A stretch of DNA of 64,000 nt from assembly GCF_001306135.1 (NCBI RefSeq), contig NZ_LGKP01000015.1, forward strand, positions 1-64,000, written 5' to 3'. Both the position numbers and the translations under genes were made by a program. Origin of the DNA: Herpetosiphon geysericola. GTDB taxonomy: Bacteria; Chloroflexota; Chloroflexia; Chloroflexales; Herpetosiphonaceae. The notes below the pieces were generated by a model that was not told the origin of the DNA, ran no database searches, and saw only the letters and a list, made by a program, of their open reading frames with translations. Positions 1 through 7,048 of the stretch are shown piece after piece; position 1 is the first letter of the stretch, and the number at the start of each line of letters is the position of its first letter.

Positions 1-236
1 GTGTACAGGAATGTATGAGAGGCACCGTCGAGACGAGGCGGACAACTGGGGTGCTGTGGAGGCCGTGTGAACGGTAGAGCAGACACCCGCAGAAAGCCAA
101 GCGATCATCGGTTGCCGCGCGTCGGCAGGACGCGGTGTGGCCAGAGGATGGTTGCATGGCAGGCAAGACTGGCATTGATGTGCGCTATGCGAATGAAGAA
201 GTCGTCAGCTATGGGTGATTGGAGCGAGGGCGAACA
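1..236 (+). rRNA. Possible strongly diverged 3' end of 23S rRNA (partial)
   Basis: This stretch lies directly 5' of the 5S rRNA, where a 23S 3' end is expected. It carries 23S-like landmarks in the right order: TGTATGAGAGGCACCG (12-27) resembles the sarcin-ricin loop, usually AGTACGAGAGGACCG. CGGTAG lies at 72-77, GAAAGC followed by AAGCG at 92-103, and AGCTATGGGTGATTGG then CGAGGGC at 207-231. The distance from the loop to GGTAG, about 61 nt, is close to that in E. coli, about 63 nt by my recollection of that sequence. The loop itself, however, differs at normally invariant bases, and the rest aligns poorly by eye. It could be a divergent rRNA, a decaying copy, or a chance-like spacer. The two opposed ORFs here look spurious. 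Confidence 0.35.
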
Positions 237-238
237 AT

Positions 239-357
239 TTGGTACGTGTCGAGGTGGTTGTGCCCCACGCTGCTCCATCCCGAACCAGGCCGTGAACGCG
301 ACACACACCGAGGCTACTGCAGCACCCGCTGTGGGAACGTAGGGGGATGCGTACCAT
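239..357 (+). rRNA. rrf: 5S ribosomal RNA
   Basis: The ends form a perfect closing helix: TGGTACG at 240-246 pairs with CGTACCA at 350-356. The loop C hallmark CCATCCCGAAC is present, followed by GTGAACGCG, a version of the usual GTGAAACGC one base shorter. The loop E/helix IV region (GGCTACTGCAGC ... GCTGTGGGAACGTAGG) also fits 5S. The length of about 119 nt is normal. A strong terminator follows directly, as expected for the last gene of an rRNA operon. Confidence 0.85.
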
Positions 358-363
358 TCCACG

Positions 364-402
364 CAACACCGTGAGTAATCCTCACGGTGTTGTTGTTTGT
401 TT
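364..402 (+). terminator. Rho-independent terminator after 5S rRNA
   Basis: CAACACCGTGAG and CTCACGGTGTTG form a perfect 12-bp stem (364-392) with a 5-nt loop, followed by a T-rich tract. Confidence 0.9.
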
Positions 403-414
403 AGGTATCAAGCA

Positions 415-453
415 AAATACCCTTCATGAATATTGCATTCGTGAAGGGTATTT
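415..453. terminator. Second, bidirectional terminator hairpin
   Basis: AAATACCCTTCATGAAT and ATTCGTGAAGGGTATTT form a 17-bp stem with one G-T mismatch and a 5-nt loop. It backs up the 5S terminator on the plus strand. On the minus strand, where T-rich sequence follows, it can end transcription of the membrane-protein gene at 519-1886. Confidence 0.75.
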
Positions 454-518
454 ATAGTTTCTAGGTTATTGCTTCAATGCTTGTTGCCTACGGGTAGTTG
501 ATTGCATTAATTTCATAA

Positions 519-1886
519 CTATGGTTGATAGAAAACACTGTAACTTTGATTATTGCTTTGACGTTGCCAGCCATCGCTGGTTAGTGTCGTATCAAGCGGA
601 CTATTGTTTTCTACAATGGCACAACTGATACTATATTTGCTAAAAAGGGCTTGATACTCACCTGTCTGTTCCATGGTTACGTTTGCTTGCATAAAATCCT
701 TGGGATACGGGTCAAAACGATTATCAATAAAAACTGGCTTTTGTGGTGCAAACCAAATTAGCTCGCCACCAATATTGTAGCTATTGTACATATTGCCTGG
801 GCATTGCTCTAAAGCAGCAATAATTGGCTCAGAAAGTAATGGCTCGCGTTGATTCCACACAAAAAGAGCTAATATCAGCGCAATGACACTGCTAATACCA
901 ACTAAGATTAATTGCATTGGCTCGGCTTTCGTGGCTTTATTCGTTAGCTGCTGCTTCGGTGCGAGCATTTGGGCCAGAAACAGAACCGCTAAACCGTCGA
1001 AAAAGATGCTTTGACGCACTGAACGAAATGCCATAAAACCGAATAATAGCGTTGCCAACATTAAAAACCAATCGTAGCTGGTGCTCGGTTTATAGCGTTT
1101 TTTATACCAAACCAGCCCAACCACGCCAACTAATACAAAGAATGGATAGCTAGTTAAATTACTCAGGCTTTGGTTGCGCCATTCTTCAATAAAGCTATAG
1201 GTGCTGCTATCGAGTGAATTCAGCGTGAAAAGCCATAATTTATAGCCATGAGGATTAATCATGGTTGCGCTTACTGCTGCAATGCCAATCATCAGCCAGT
1301 GTACAATTGCTTCACGTTTGATAATTGCTGCAATTCCAACTAAACCAAGTAAGACGATGCCAATCACAAAACCTGCATGTAAATTGGCCCAAATCAGCAT
1401 ATACGGCACAATCCACCAGTGCAATTTTGGCTGGCGAATCAACATAATCAAACTAATAAATAATAAAAATGAAATAATTTGTGGCCGAATACTCCACGCA
1501 CTAATGTTATCAATAATGCCTAAAGTGATCAGCAATAGGGTTACTTTGCTGCTACTAGGACTTAATCGATAAATAATTAGCCATGTGAGGGTAACAATCA
1601 ATGCAAATGCAATCACAACTAATCCAAGCCCGCCGATTGCATAGATTAGGTACATCAGCACTTGGGTTAGCCATTCATGATTTGGCCAATAGGCATTGAG
1701 ATTTGTCCAACTGTAAAGATCGGTGGTAATAATGCTTTTCTGCTGAAAAATATCTTGACCTGTACGCAAGAGCCACCATGTATCACTGCTAAAGTTCATA
1801 CAGGCACTCATTGCGAAAATCAATATAAAAGCAATCAGGGTGAGATAATCTTGTTGGAGCAACCAATTTCTGAGTGGTTTGAACAT
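519..1886 (-). CDS. Polytopic membrane protein of the DxWW/HEWL family
   Basis: A 455-residue protein with about ten or more hydrophobic helices. Near the N-terminus it has DTWWLLRTGQDI, then TTDLYSWT and WPNHEWLTQVL. These motifs typify a widespread family of uncharacterised membrane proteins with GT-C glycosyltransferase-like topology, where an early Asp sits in the first loop. The C-terminal 100 residues are predicted extracytoplasmic and include a CPGNMYNSYNIGGELIWF segment. The start codon has GAGGA five bases upstream, and a TATAAT-like -10 lies at 1924-1929. A role in transferring a lipid-linked sugar is possible but is inference only. Confidence 0.6.
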   Translation of the reverse strand: MFKPLRNWLLQQDYLTLIAFILIFAMSACMNFSSDTWWLLRTGQDIFQQKSIITTDLYSWTNLNAYWPNHEWLTQVLMYLIYAIGGLGLVVIAFALIVTLTWLIIYRLSPSSSKVTLLLITLGIIDNISAWSIRPQIISFLLFISLIMLIRQPKLHWWIVPYMLIWANLHAGFVIGIVLLGLVGIAAIIKREAIVHWLMIGIAAVSATMINPHGYKLWLFTLNSLDSSTYSFIEEWRNQSLSNLTSYPFFVLVGVVGLVWYKKRYKPSTSYDWFLMLATLLFGFMAFRSVRQSIFFDGLAVLFLAQMLAPKQQLTNKATKAEPMQLILVGISSVIALILALFVWNQREPLLSEPIIAALEQCPGNMYNSYNIGGELIWFAPQKPVFIDNRFDPYPKDFMQANVTMEQTGEYQALFSKYSISCAIVENNSPLDTTLTSDGWQRQSNNQSYSVFYQP

Positions 1887-1951
1887 TATAATCCTCGCTA
1901 TCGGTTGGGGCTGAATACGAGGATTATACTGGATTTGCTGGTTAAAACCGA

Positions 1952-1991
1952 AAACTGCCTACTCAAGCATTGTGATGCGAGTAGGCAGTTT
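1952..1991 (-). terminator. Terminator between the P-loop gene and the membrane-protein gene
   Basis: AAACTGCCTACTC (1952-1964) pairs with GAGTAGGCAGTTT (1979-1991). On the minus strand the stem is followed by T-rich sequence, so it probably ends the phosphatase/P-loop transcript. It also has T's on the plus strand. Confidence 0.8.
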
Positions 1992-1998
1992 TGCTCGT

Positions 1999-2346
1999 TT
2001 AATTGCTGATCACCGAAAGTACCCGGCGCAGGACATCGTTGATCGAATGTTTGGTGGTATCAAGATAAATATCGGCAGCCGCACGTGCTTCTTGCAAGCG
2101 TTGTTGCTGCTGATTGTGTAACCAAGCAGGGAATGTGGGTCGGCCACGTTCATGGACAGCTGGTAAATCGACATCAAGATAAATCACATAATTTGCTTGA
2201 TGTTTGCGCCAAAGCCCACGAATCCCAGAATGCTCTTGGGCAATCACCCGTGCTTGAATTCCATGGGTTTCCAAGCCTTGGCGTAAGGTTGTTTTACCGG
2301 CGGCACATGGCCCCACAATTACCACTGTTTCAGCTTGATCACTCAT
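1999..2346 (-). CDS. Small P-loop NTPase / nucleotide kinase-like protein
   Basis: A 115-residue protein with a Walker A motif GPCAAGKTT at residues 12-20. Further on it has a YVIYLDVDLPAV strand and a ERGRPTFPAWL segment rich in Arg, resembling the lid of small nucleoside/shikimate-type kinases. It is short for a kinase, so it may be a minimal P-loop ATPase with another role. It lies 59 bases downstream of the SpoIIE-type phosphatase gene on the same strand and is probably co-transcribed with it. The substrate cannot be told from the sequence. Confidence 0.6.
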   Translation of the reverse strand: MSDQAETVVIVGPCAAGKTTLRQGLETHGIQARVIAQEHSGIRGLWRKHQANYVIYLDVDLPAVHERGRPTFPAWLHNQQQQRLQEARAAADIYLDTTKHSINDVLRRVLSVISN

Positions 2347-2405
2347 CGGCGGTTCCTTTCAGCGTATCTGCTGACCGCCAGCTTTGCCTCGATGAAGCCT
2401 GTGAA

Positions 2406-3122
2406 TTAGGCTCGTTCTACTGGAAAACAAACGGTCATGCGGCGAACTTTATTTTCCGACTCCATCGGTAAGGCGGCCATCACGATCACGCTCATATCGT
2501 CGTTCGGTCGATTTTGATCGAGTTCCACTGCACGTCCTAATACATCATCGGTAACTTCTTGGGCTGTTCGTCCTTGGCGAACGTTAAAATTGCCAAGATA
2601 GTTTTCGAGCTCAATACTTTCGTTGTAACGTCGGCCCGCATGCAAAATACCATCGGTAAACACCACAACATACACATACGGACGTAAGCTAATTTTGGTG
2701 ATCACCGGCTTGGTCATCGAATACAGGCCAATCGGCGTTGACGGCTCGTTGTAGGTCGTCATTCCTTGTTCATCGATTACATAAAATGGACAAGGATTAT
2801 TTCTTGATACTAACACACTTCGGGCTGAAAGATCTACTGAAAGTATATTAAGTGTTGCTGAGACTTGGCCATGGCGATAAGCATACAGATAATCGTGAAC
2901 TGCCCGCGCAACAGCACCATCGCGTGCGCCATCTTTGAGCATGGAAATTGCCCTGGTTGTAACCAGGTTACTCAGCGTTTTGGCTCCGCGCCCACTGCCT
3001 TGGCCATCGGCCAATACAAACGAAAAGCCGCCATGCGGTCGCTCGATCATCTCAAGGGTGTCGCCGCTTTCTGGGGTGGCATACTTGCCAACTTTTGCAA
3101 CACCAACTTGCAGTTCCAACAT
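2406..3122 (-). CDS. SpoIIE/PP2C-type serine phosphatase
   Basis: A 238-residue single-domain phosphatase. It has the metal-binding DGQGSGRGAKTLSNL motif near residue 39, VVFTDGILHAG and the C-terminal NDDMSVIVM. These are the typical Asp-containing motifs of RsbU/RsbX/SpoIIE phosphatases that bind two divalent metals and dephosphorylate Ser-phosphorylated anti-sigma antagonists. There are no sensor or membrane domains, so it resembles RsbX more than RsbU. The ATG at 3122 is chosen because GAGGA precedes it; an upstream in-frame extension to 3206 has no comparable site. The gene is divergent from the metallo-hydrolase gene. Confidence 0.8.
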   Translation of the reverse strand: MLELQVGVAKVGKYATPESGDTLEMIERPHGGFSFVLADGQGSGRGAKTLSNLVTTRAISMLKDGARDGAVARAVHDYLYAYRHGQVSATLNILSVDLSARSVLVSRNNPCPFYVIDEQGMTTYNEPSTPIGLYSMTKPVITKISLRPYVYVVVFTDGILHAGRRYNESIELENYLGNFNVRQGRTAQEVTDDVLGRAVELDQNRPNDDMSVIVMAALPMESENKVRRMTVCFPVERA

Positions 3123-3234
3123 AACAATCCTCAGATTTCTAGTATTGATGGTGCGATTGCCTTTGTTCATCATACCACGAGACAGCGCGCTTTGGGTGCG
3201 GTACAATTGGCCTTAGTAGTATAAGGAGGCCGCT

Positions 3235-4248
3235 GTGGAGCAGCGCGTTTTACGCTTTGAAACCCAAGCTGGTGTACGCATCTACAGCTTGCCTGTAGAG
3301 GTTTTTTCGCAGTTTTATGCGAATGTCTATCTGGTGGTCGCCGATAGTACAATCTGTTTGATCGATACTGGCTCAGGCCACGGCAATTCCAACCGCGATC
3401 TGCTGACTGGCTTCGCTGCGCTTCAGGATCAATGGGGCGAAAAACTAAGCTTGGCCGAGGTTAATCAGATTATTCTGACCCACGCTCATATCGATCATTT
3501 TGGCGGCTTGCCATTTGTGCGCCAATTTACCCAAGCGCAAACCGCTATCCACATTGCTGATCGGCGGGTGATTACCAATTACGATGGGCGGTTGCGCTTC
3601 GCATCGAAGGCATTAAGCCGCTTTTTGCGCCACGCTGGGGTTTCTGCCGCGCAACATCAGCATTTGATGGGCATGTATTTGCAAAATAAAGAGGCTTTTC
3701 AAACCGCGCCAATCGAGCAAACCTTCGAAGATGGCGATCGGCTGTGCGATTTATTCGATGTGGTGTATACGCCTGGCCATTGCCCAGGCCAAGTTTGTTT
3801 GCGTTTGGATGAAGTGTTGTTCAGTGCTGACCATATTTTGGCTCGCACCGCGCCGCATCTTGCCCCCGAAATGATTACCCCAGGCACTGGTTTAGAGCAC
3901 TATATTTGGGGCTTGCAACAAGTCGCTCGGCTTGATGGCATTGCGTTGACCTTGGGTGGCCACGAGCAGCCAATCGAAAACTTGCCCAAGCGTTTGGAGC
4001 AAATTTTTGCCTCGAATCAGCGCAAAATCGAGCGCATTAGCGATTTGCTCAAGGCTCAGCCGCAAACTGTGGCGCAGCTGAGTGCTTCGATGTATCGCGG
4101 TTTGCAGGGCTACGACGAGCTATTGGGCATCGAGAAAGTTGGTGCATTTGTCGAATATTTGTATCTGCGCGGCTATGTGCGGCCTGTCAATATCGCTCCC
4201 GACGACGATGACCGCGACCCGATTAATGTGGTGTATGAGTTGTTTTAA
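3235..4248 (+). CDS. Metallo-beta-lactamase-fold hydrolase
   Basis: A 337-residue protein with the signature THAHIDHFGG (H83, H85, D87, H88), a second ligand His in TPGHCPG (H182), Asp in FSADH (D199) and a later His in LGGHEQ, so the two-metal site appears complete. The C-terminal ~75 residues look like a winged-helix-type cap (ERISDLLKAQPQTVAQLSA), as in many MBL hydrolases that act on thioesters or lactones. GTG start preceded by AAGGAGG. The true substrate is unknown. Confidence 0.8.
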   Translation: MEQRVLRFETQAGVRIYSLPVEVFSQFYANVYLVVADSTICLIDTGSGHGNSNRDLLTGFAALQDQWGEKLSLAEVNQIILTHAHIDHFGGLPFVRQFTQAQTAIHIADRRVITNYDGRLRFASKALSRFLRHAGVSAAQHQHLMGMYLQNKEAFQTAPIEQTFEDGDRLCDLFDVVYTPGHCPGQVCLRLDEVLFSADHILARTAPHLAPEMITPGTGLEHYIWGLQQVARLDGIALTLGGHEQPIENLPKRLEQIFASNQRKIERISDLLKAQPQTVAQLSASMYRGLQGYDELLGIEKVGAFVEYLYLRGYVRPVNIAPDDDDRDPINVVYELF

Positions 4249-4315
4249 GTAGCCAAGTTCCCTCAAGCCAACCTCTCTCCCGTGGTGCCGTCGAAGGGTT
4301 TTAATTATTTGTTCC

Positions 4316-4342
4316 CCCTCGCCCGCAGTTAATGGGCGAGGG
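4316..4342. terminator. Bidirectional terminator hairpin
   Basis: CCCTCGCCC and GGGCGAGGG form a 9-bp stem between the convergent MBL hydrolase and ccdA genes. T-rich sequence flanks the upstream side. Confidence 0.6.
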
Positions 4343-4357
4343 AGTGAGCAAACGATC

Positions 4358-5278
4358 TTATTCGCCAGTGAAGAAATTTTGAATATCGTATTGAACGTTG
4401 TTGGCCCATTTGCTAATTGGGTTATCGAGCGCAATATCATTCAATGTGCTCATTTGGCCTGTCACTAGCAAAATCCCAACCGCAATCAACAAGATGCCGC
4501 TGATGACGCTGGTGGAGTGCAAAATAATTGTGCGCTTGCCGATGTTAAACTCCAAAGCGCGCCCGCGCAGAATCTTCCAACCCTTTGACCCTTGGCCAAG
4601 TTTGTTGAAAAAGGTCGCGACGATCATCAAGGGCAGGGCTAGGCCAAGCACATAGATGAAGGTTAATGTTGCCCCAGCGATAATCGAAGCTCCAGTTGAG
4701 ATCAGCAAGGTCAAAATTGCACCCAAAATTGGGCCGATACACGCTGTCCAGCCGAGCGCAAAGGTCAGGCCATAGAGATAGGCACTGCCAACGGTGGCGC
4801 TTGAGCTGCGTTTGATATTCGCTCCGGTGAAGCCAATGCCAAAGATGCTCATTACGCCCATCACGATGATAATAACGCCGCCAATTTGGGCAAATAAATC
4901 TTTGTTGGATGAAATGCCGCGGATGGCTTGACTGGTTGCCGTAATCGCCATGCCCAGCACAACCATCGTGGTTGCCAAGCCTGCAAAGAAAGCCAACGAC
5001 GAGATAATTGTGCGCTGGCGTTTTTGGGCGACGCTCTCCTCGCCAGCACTATTGATGCCGAATGTCCACGCAAAATAGGCTGGTAGCACTGGCAAGGTAC
5101 ATGGCGAGAGAAACGATAAAACGCCCGCCATAAAAGCCGGAACCGCCAAGGTAATCACATTTTGGCCACCTTGAGCGACCCCAATCAGCAAAATTGCTGC
5201 TACCACAAACACGGCTAGCCCAATCATAGCCATGGTAAACAGTCGGGAGGGTTGGCGCTGAGTTTGCGCTTGTTGCAT
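4358..5278 (-). CDS. ccdA: CcdA-type thiol-disulfide membrane transporter
   Basis: A 306-residue membrane protein with six or more helices in the core. The paired cysteines needed to relay reducing equivalents across the membrane are present: LSPCTLPVLPAY (C60) and TACIGPILG (near residue 179). Members of this DsbD/CcdA family pass electrons from cytosolic thioredoxin to extracytoplasmic thiol proteins in cytochrome c maturation or disulfide repair. The N-terminus has one extra helix before the core. It starts three bases after the folP stop codon, so the two genes form an operon despite unrelated roles. No other cytochrome c biogenesis gene lies nearby. Confidence 0.85.
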   Translation of the reverse strand: MQQAQTQRQPSRLFTMAMIGLAVFVVAAILLIGVAQGGQNVITLAVPAFMAGVLSFLSPCTLPVLPAYFAWTFGINSAGEESVAQKRQRTIISSLAFFAGLATTMVVLGMAITATSQAIRGISSNKDLFAQIGGVIIIVMGVMSIFGIGFTGANIKRSSSATVGSAYLYGLTFALGWTACIGPILGAILTLLISTGASIIAGATLTFIYVLGLALPLMIVATFFNKLGQGSKGWKILRGRALEFNIGKRTIILHSTSVISGILLIAVGILLVTGQMSTLNDIALDNPISKWANNVQYDIQNFFTGE

Positions 5279-5281
5279 ATT

Positions 5282-6538
5282 TTATCCTTCGTGACGAACT
5301 AAGGCATCGGTCATTCGACAAACATCGACCATCGCAGCAACATCATGAACGCGCACGATATCGGCTCCTGCCTGAATTGCATAGGCAACGGTGGCGGCTG
5401 TGCCCCACAAGCGCTGCTCAACTGGTCGGTTTAATGTTATCCCAATCATGGATTTTCGGCTAGTGCCGACCAATAATGGGTAGCCCAAGCTGGCGATTGT
5501 GCGTAGTTGCCGTAATACCTGGAGGTTTTGCTCAGGGCTTTTGCCAAAACCAATGCCTGGGTCGAGCAAAATCAAATCGTTGGCGATGCCAGCTTGCAAG
5601 GCAAAATCGATGCTTTGGCGTAATTCAGCACAGACTTCGCCAATAATATCGCCATAGTCGCTGGCGGCGTAATTTGTGCCATGGGCAAATTGTTCAACTG
5701 TGCTGACCCGATTGTGCATCAAAATGATTGGCACTTGAGCCTGGGCCACAACCTGTGCCAAAGCTGTATTCCAACTGCCATCAGCCTGCCGCAAGCCCCA
5801 AATATCGTTAACAACGTTCGCGCCAGCAGCCAGCGCCGCCGCCACAACCTGGGCTTTGTAGCTATCAATCGAAATTGGCAGCGGGCACACTTGGCGAATC
5901 GCCTGAATTGCTGGCACAACCCGCGCAATTTCTTGCTCAATGTTGACTGTGCTGGCTCCAGGCCGCGTCGATTCGCCGCCAATATCCAAAATATCGGCTC
6001 CAGCATCAGCAAAATCAAGTGCTTGCTGCTGAATCTGGCTTTGGCCTGCCTCAAGCAACCCATCATTCGAGAACGAATCGGGTGTGACATTGACAATACC
6101 CATCACCAAGGTTTTTTTGCCCCAATGCCACTGGGTTGAGCCAAGTTTGAGGCTACCACGGGCTTGATTATGCACAAGCAAAGCGCCAATTTGTTGGGCC
6201 AAGGCTTGCAAGGCAGGCAACGGAATCGCTTGTAATTTGGCGCATAAGGCCCGCCACGAACGCTCATTCGCCCACGCCAGCAGCTTGGTTGGGTTGCTGC
6301 TTTGGCCTAAATAGACGTGTGGGCTAACCAAGGCATCGCCATCGAGTGCTAATAGCTCTTGTTTCACAATCATCGCCGTATGCGGATCAACCTGATCGCA
6401 ATGCAGCATAATCAGGTTGGCCTTGGTCAACACCCGTTCGGCGGCGTTGGGGTAAGTTTCAATTTGAGCGATCACATGGAGCAATTCAGCGCGTTGTTGG
6501 GGGTAATATTGACGAATGTTATAGGCAAATTCAGGCAT
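5282..6538 (-). CDS. folP: Dihydropteroate synthase with N-terminal extension
   Basis: Folate pathway enzyme joining p-aminobenzoate to dihydropterin pyrophosphate. The catalytic TIM barrel starts near residue 140 with VMGIVNVTPDSFSNDG, followed by GGESTRPGA, PISIDSYKAQV, VNDIWG, LDPGIGFGKS, LVGTSRKS and RVHDV, so every pterin and sulfa-site motif is present. The first ~135 residues form an extra domain absent from short bacterial enzymes of about 280 residues; similar long forms are known in archaea and some deep-branching bacteria. The start has only a weak AAAGA-like ribosome site. No other folate gene is adjacent. Confidence 0.92.
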   Translation of the reverse strand: MPEFAYNIRQYYPQQRAELLHVIAQIETYPNAAERVLTKANLIMLHCDQVDPHTAMIVKQELLALDGDALVSPHVYLGQSSNPTKLLAWANERSWRALCAKLQAIPLPALQALAQQIGALLVHNQARGSLKLGSTQWHWGKKTLVMGIVNVTPDSFSNDGLLEAGQSQIQQQALDFADAGADILDIGGESTRPGASTVNIEQEIARVVPAIQAIRQVCPLPISIDSYKAQVVAAALAAGANVVNDIWGLRQADGSWNTALAQVVAQAQVPIILMHNRVSTVEQFAHGTNYAASDYGDIIGEVCAELRQSIDFALQAGIANDLILLDPGIGFGKSPEQNLQVLRQLRTIASLGYPLLVGTSRKSMIGITLNRPVEQRLWGTAATVAYAIQAGADIVRVHDVAAMVDVCRMTDALVRHEG

Positions 6539-6654
6539 AATCCAATCTTTCGTGCTAAGCCATGGCTATTCTAGCCGATATGTCGCAGTTTGCGACTCGG
6601 TTCAATAGCTGATTTTAAATGTGTATTGTACTTGGAGATACCAAGATTGCTTTT

Positions 6655-6985
6655 GATCCACGAAGAGCACGAAGAGCACGAAGAGCACGAAGCATGGAAA
6701 CCACGAAGGATACGAAGCACCGAAACCACGAAGGACGATTATTTTTTGGCCACGAATTGCACGAATTCCACGAAGGATAATTATTGTTTAGCCACAGATT
6801 GCACAGATTGTTTTGATTATTGTTCCAATAGCCCAAAGCCTATAGCCTTTCAACTCGCTTTTGACTTTTGATTTTTGCCTTCTGCCTTTCGATTGTTCTA
6901 TGTTCTATGCTCTTTTCTGACTTTTGACTTCTGCCTTCTGACTTCATCCCTCATCCTTTCGCCCATCTCCCCCACATGTGTGACG
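6655..6985. repeat. Mosaic of degenerate word repeats (patch A)
   Basis: A gene-free stretch made of short repeated words: CACGAAGAG units with a ~9-base period at 6660-6780, ACAGATTGCACAGATT near 6797, AGCCCAAAGCCTATAGCC near 6830, runs of CTTTTGACTTTTG, TGTTCTATGTTCTATG near 6896 and CATCCCTCATCC near 6950. The same words recur in six other patches of this window. Open frames here give repetitive EEHEEHE peptides and look spurious. Confidence 0.75.
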
Positions 6986-7048
6986 GCTATGCTATAATCT
7001 GCGCTTGGATTGAGTTTTTGAAGCTGTCTGCTGAACAGGAGCCGCATT

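Noticed and set aside
67-362. Opposed ORFs of ~90 and ~85 codons over the 5S region
   Set aside because: They lie across a 5S rRNA gene and probable 23S sequence, lack ribosome sites and have no protein-like composition.
6590-6871. ORF with EEHEEHEEHE repeats
   Set aside because: It is a translation of the CACGAAG word repeats in patch A, which recur in several frames elsewhere.
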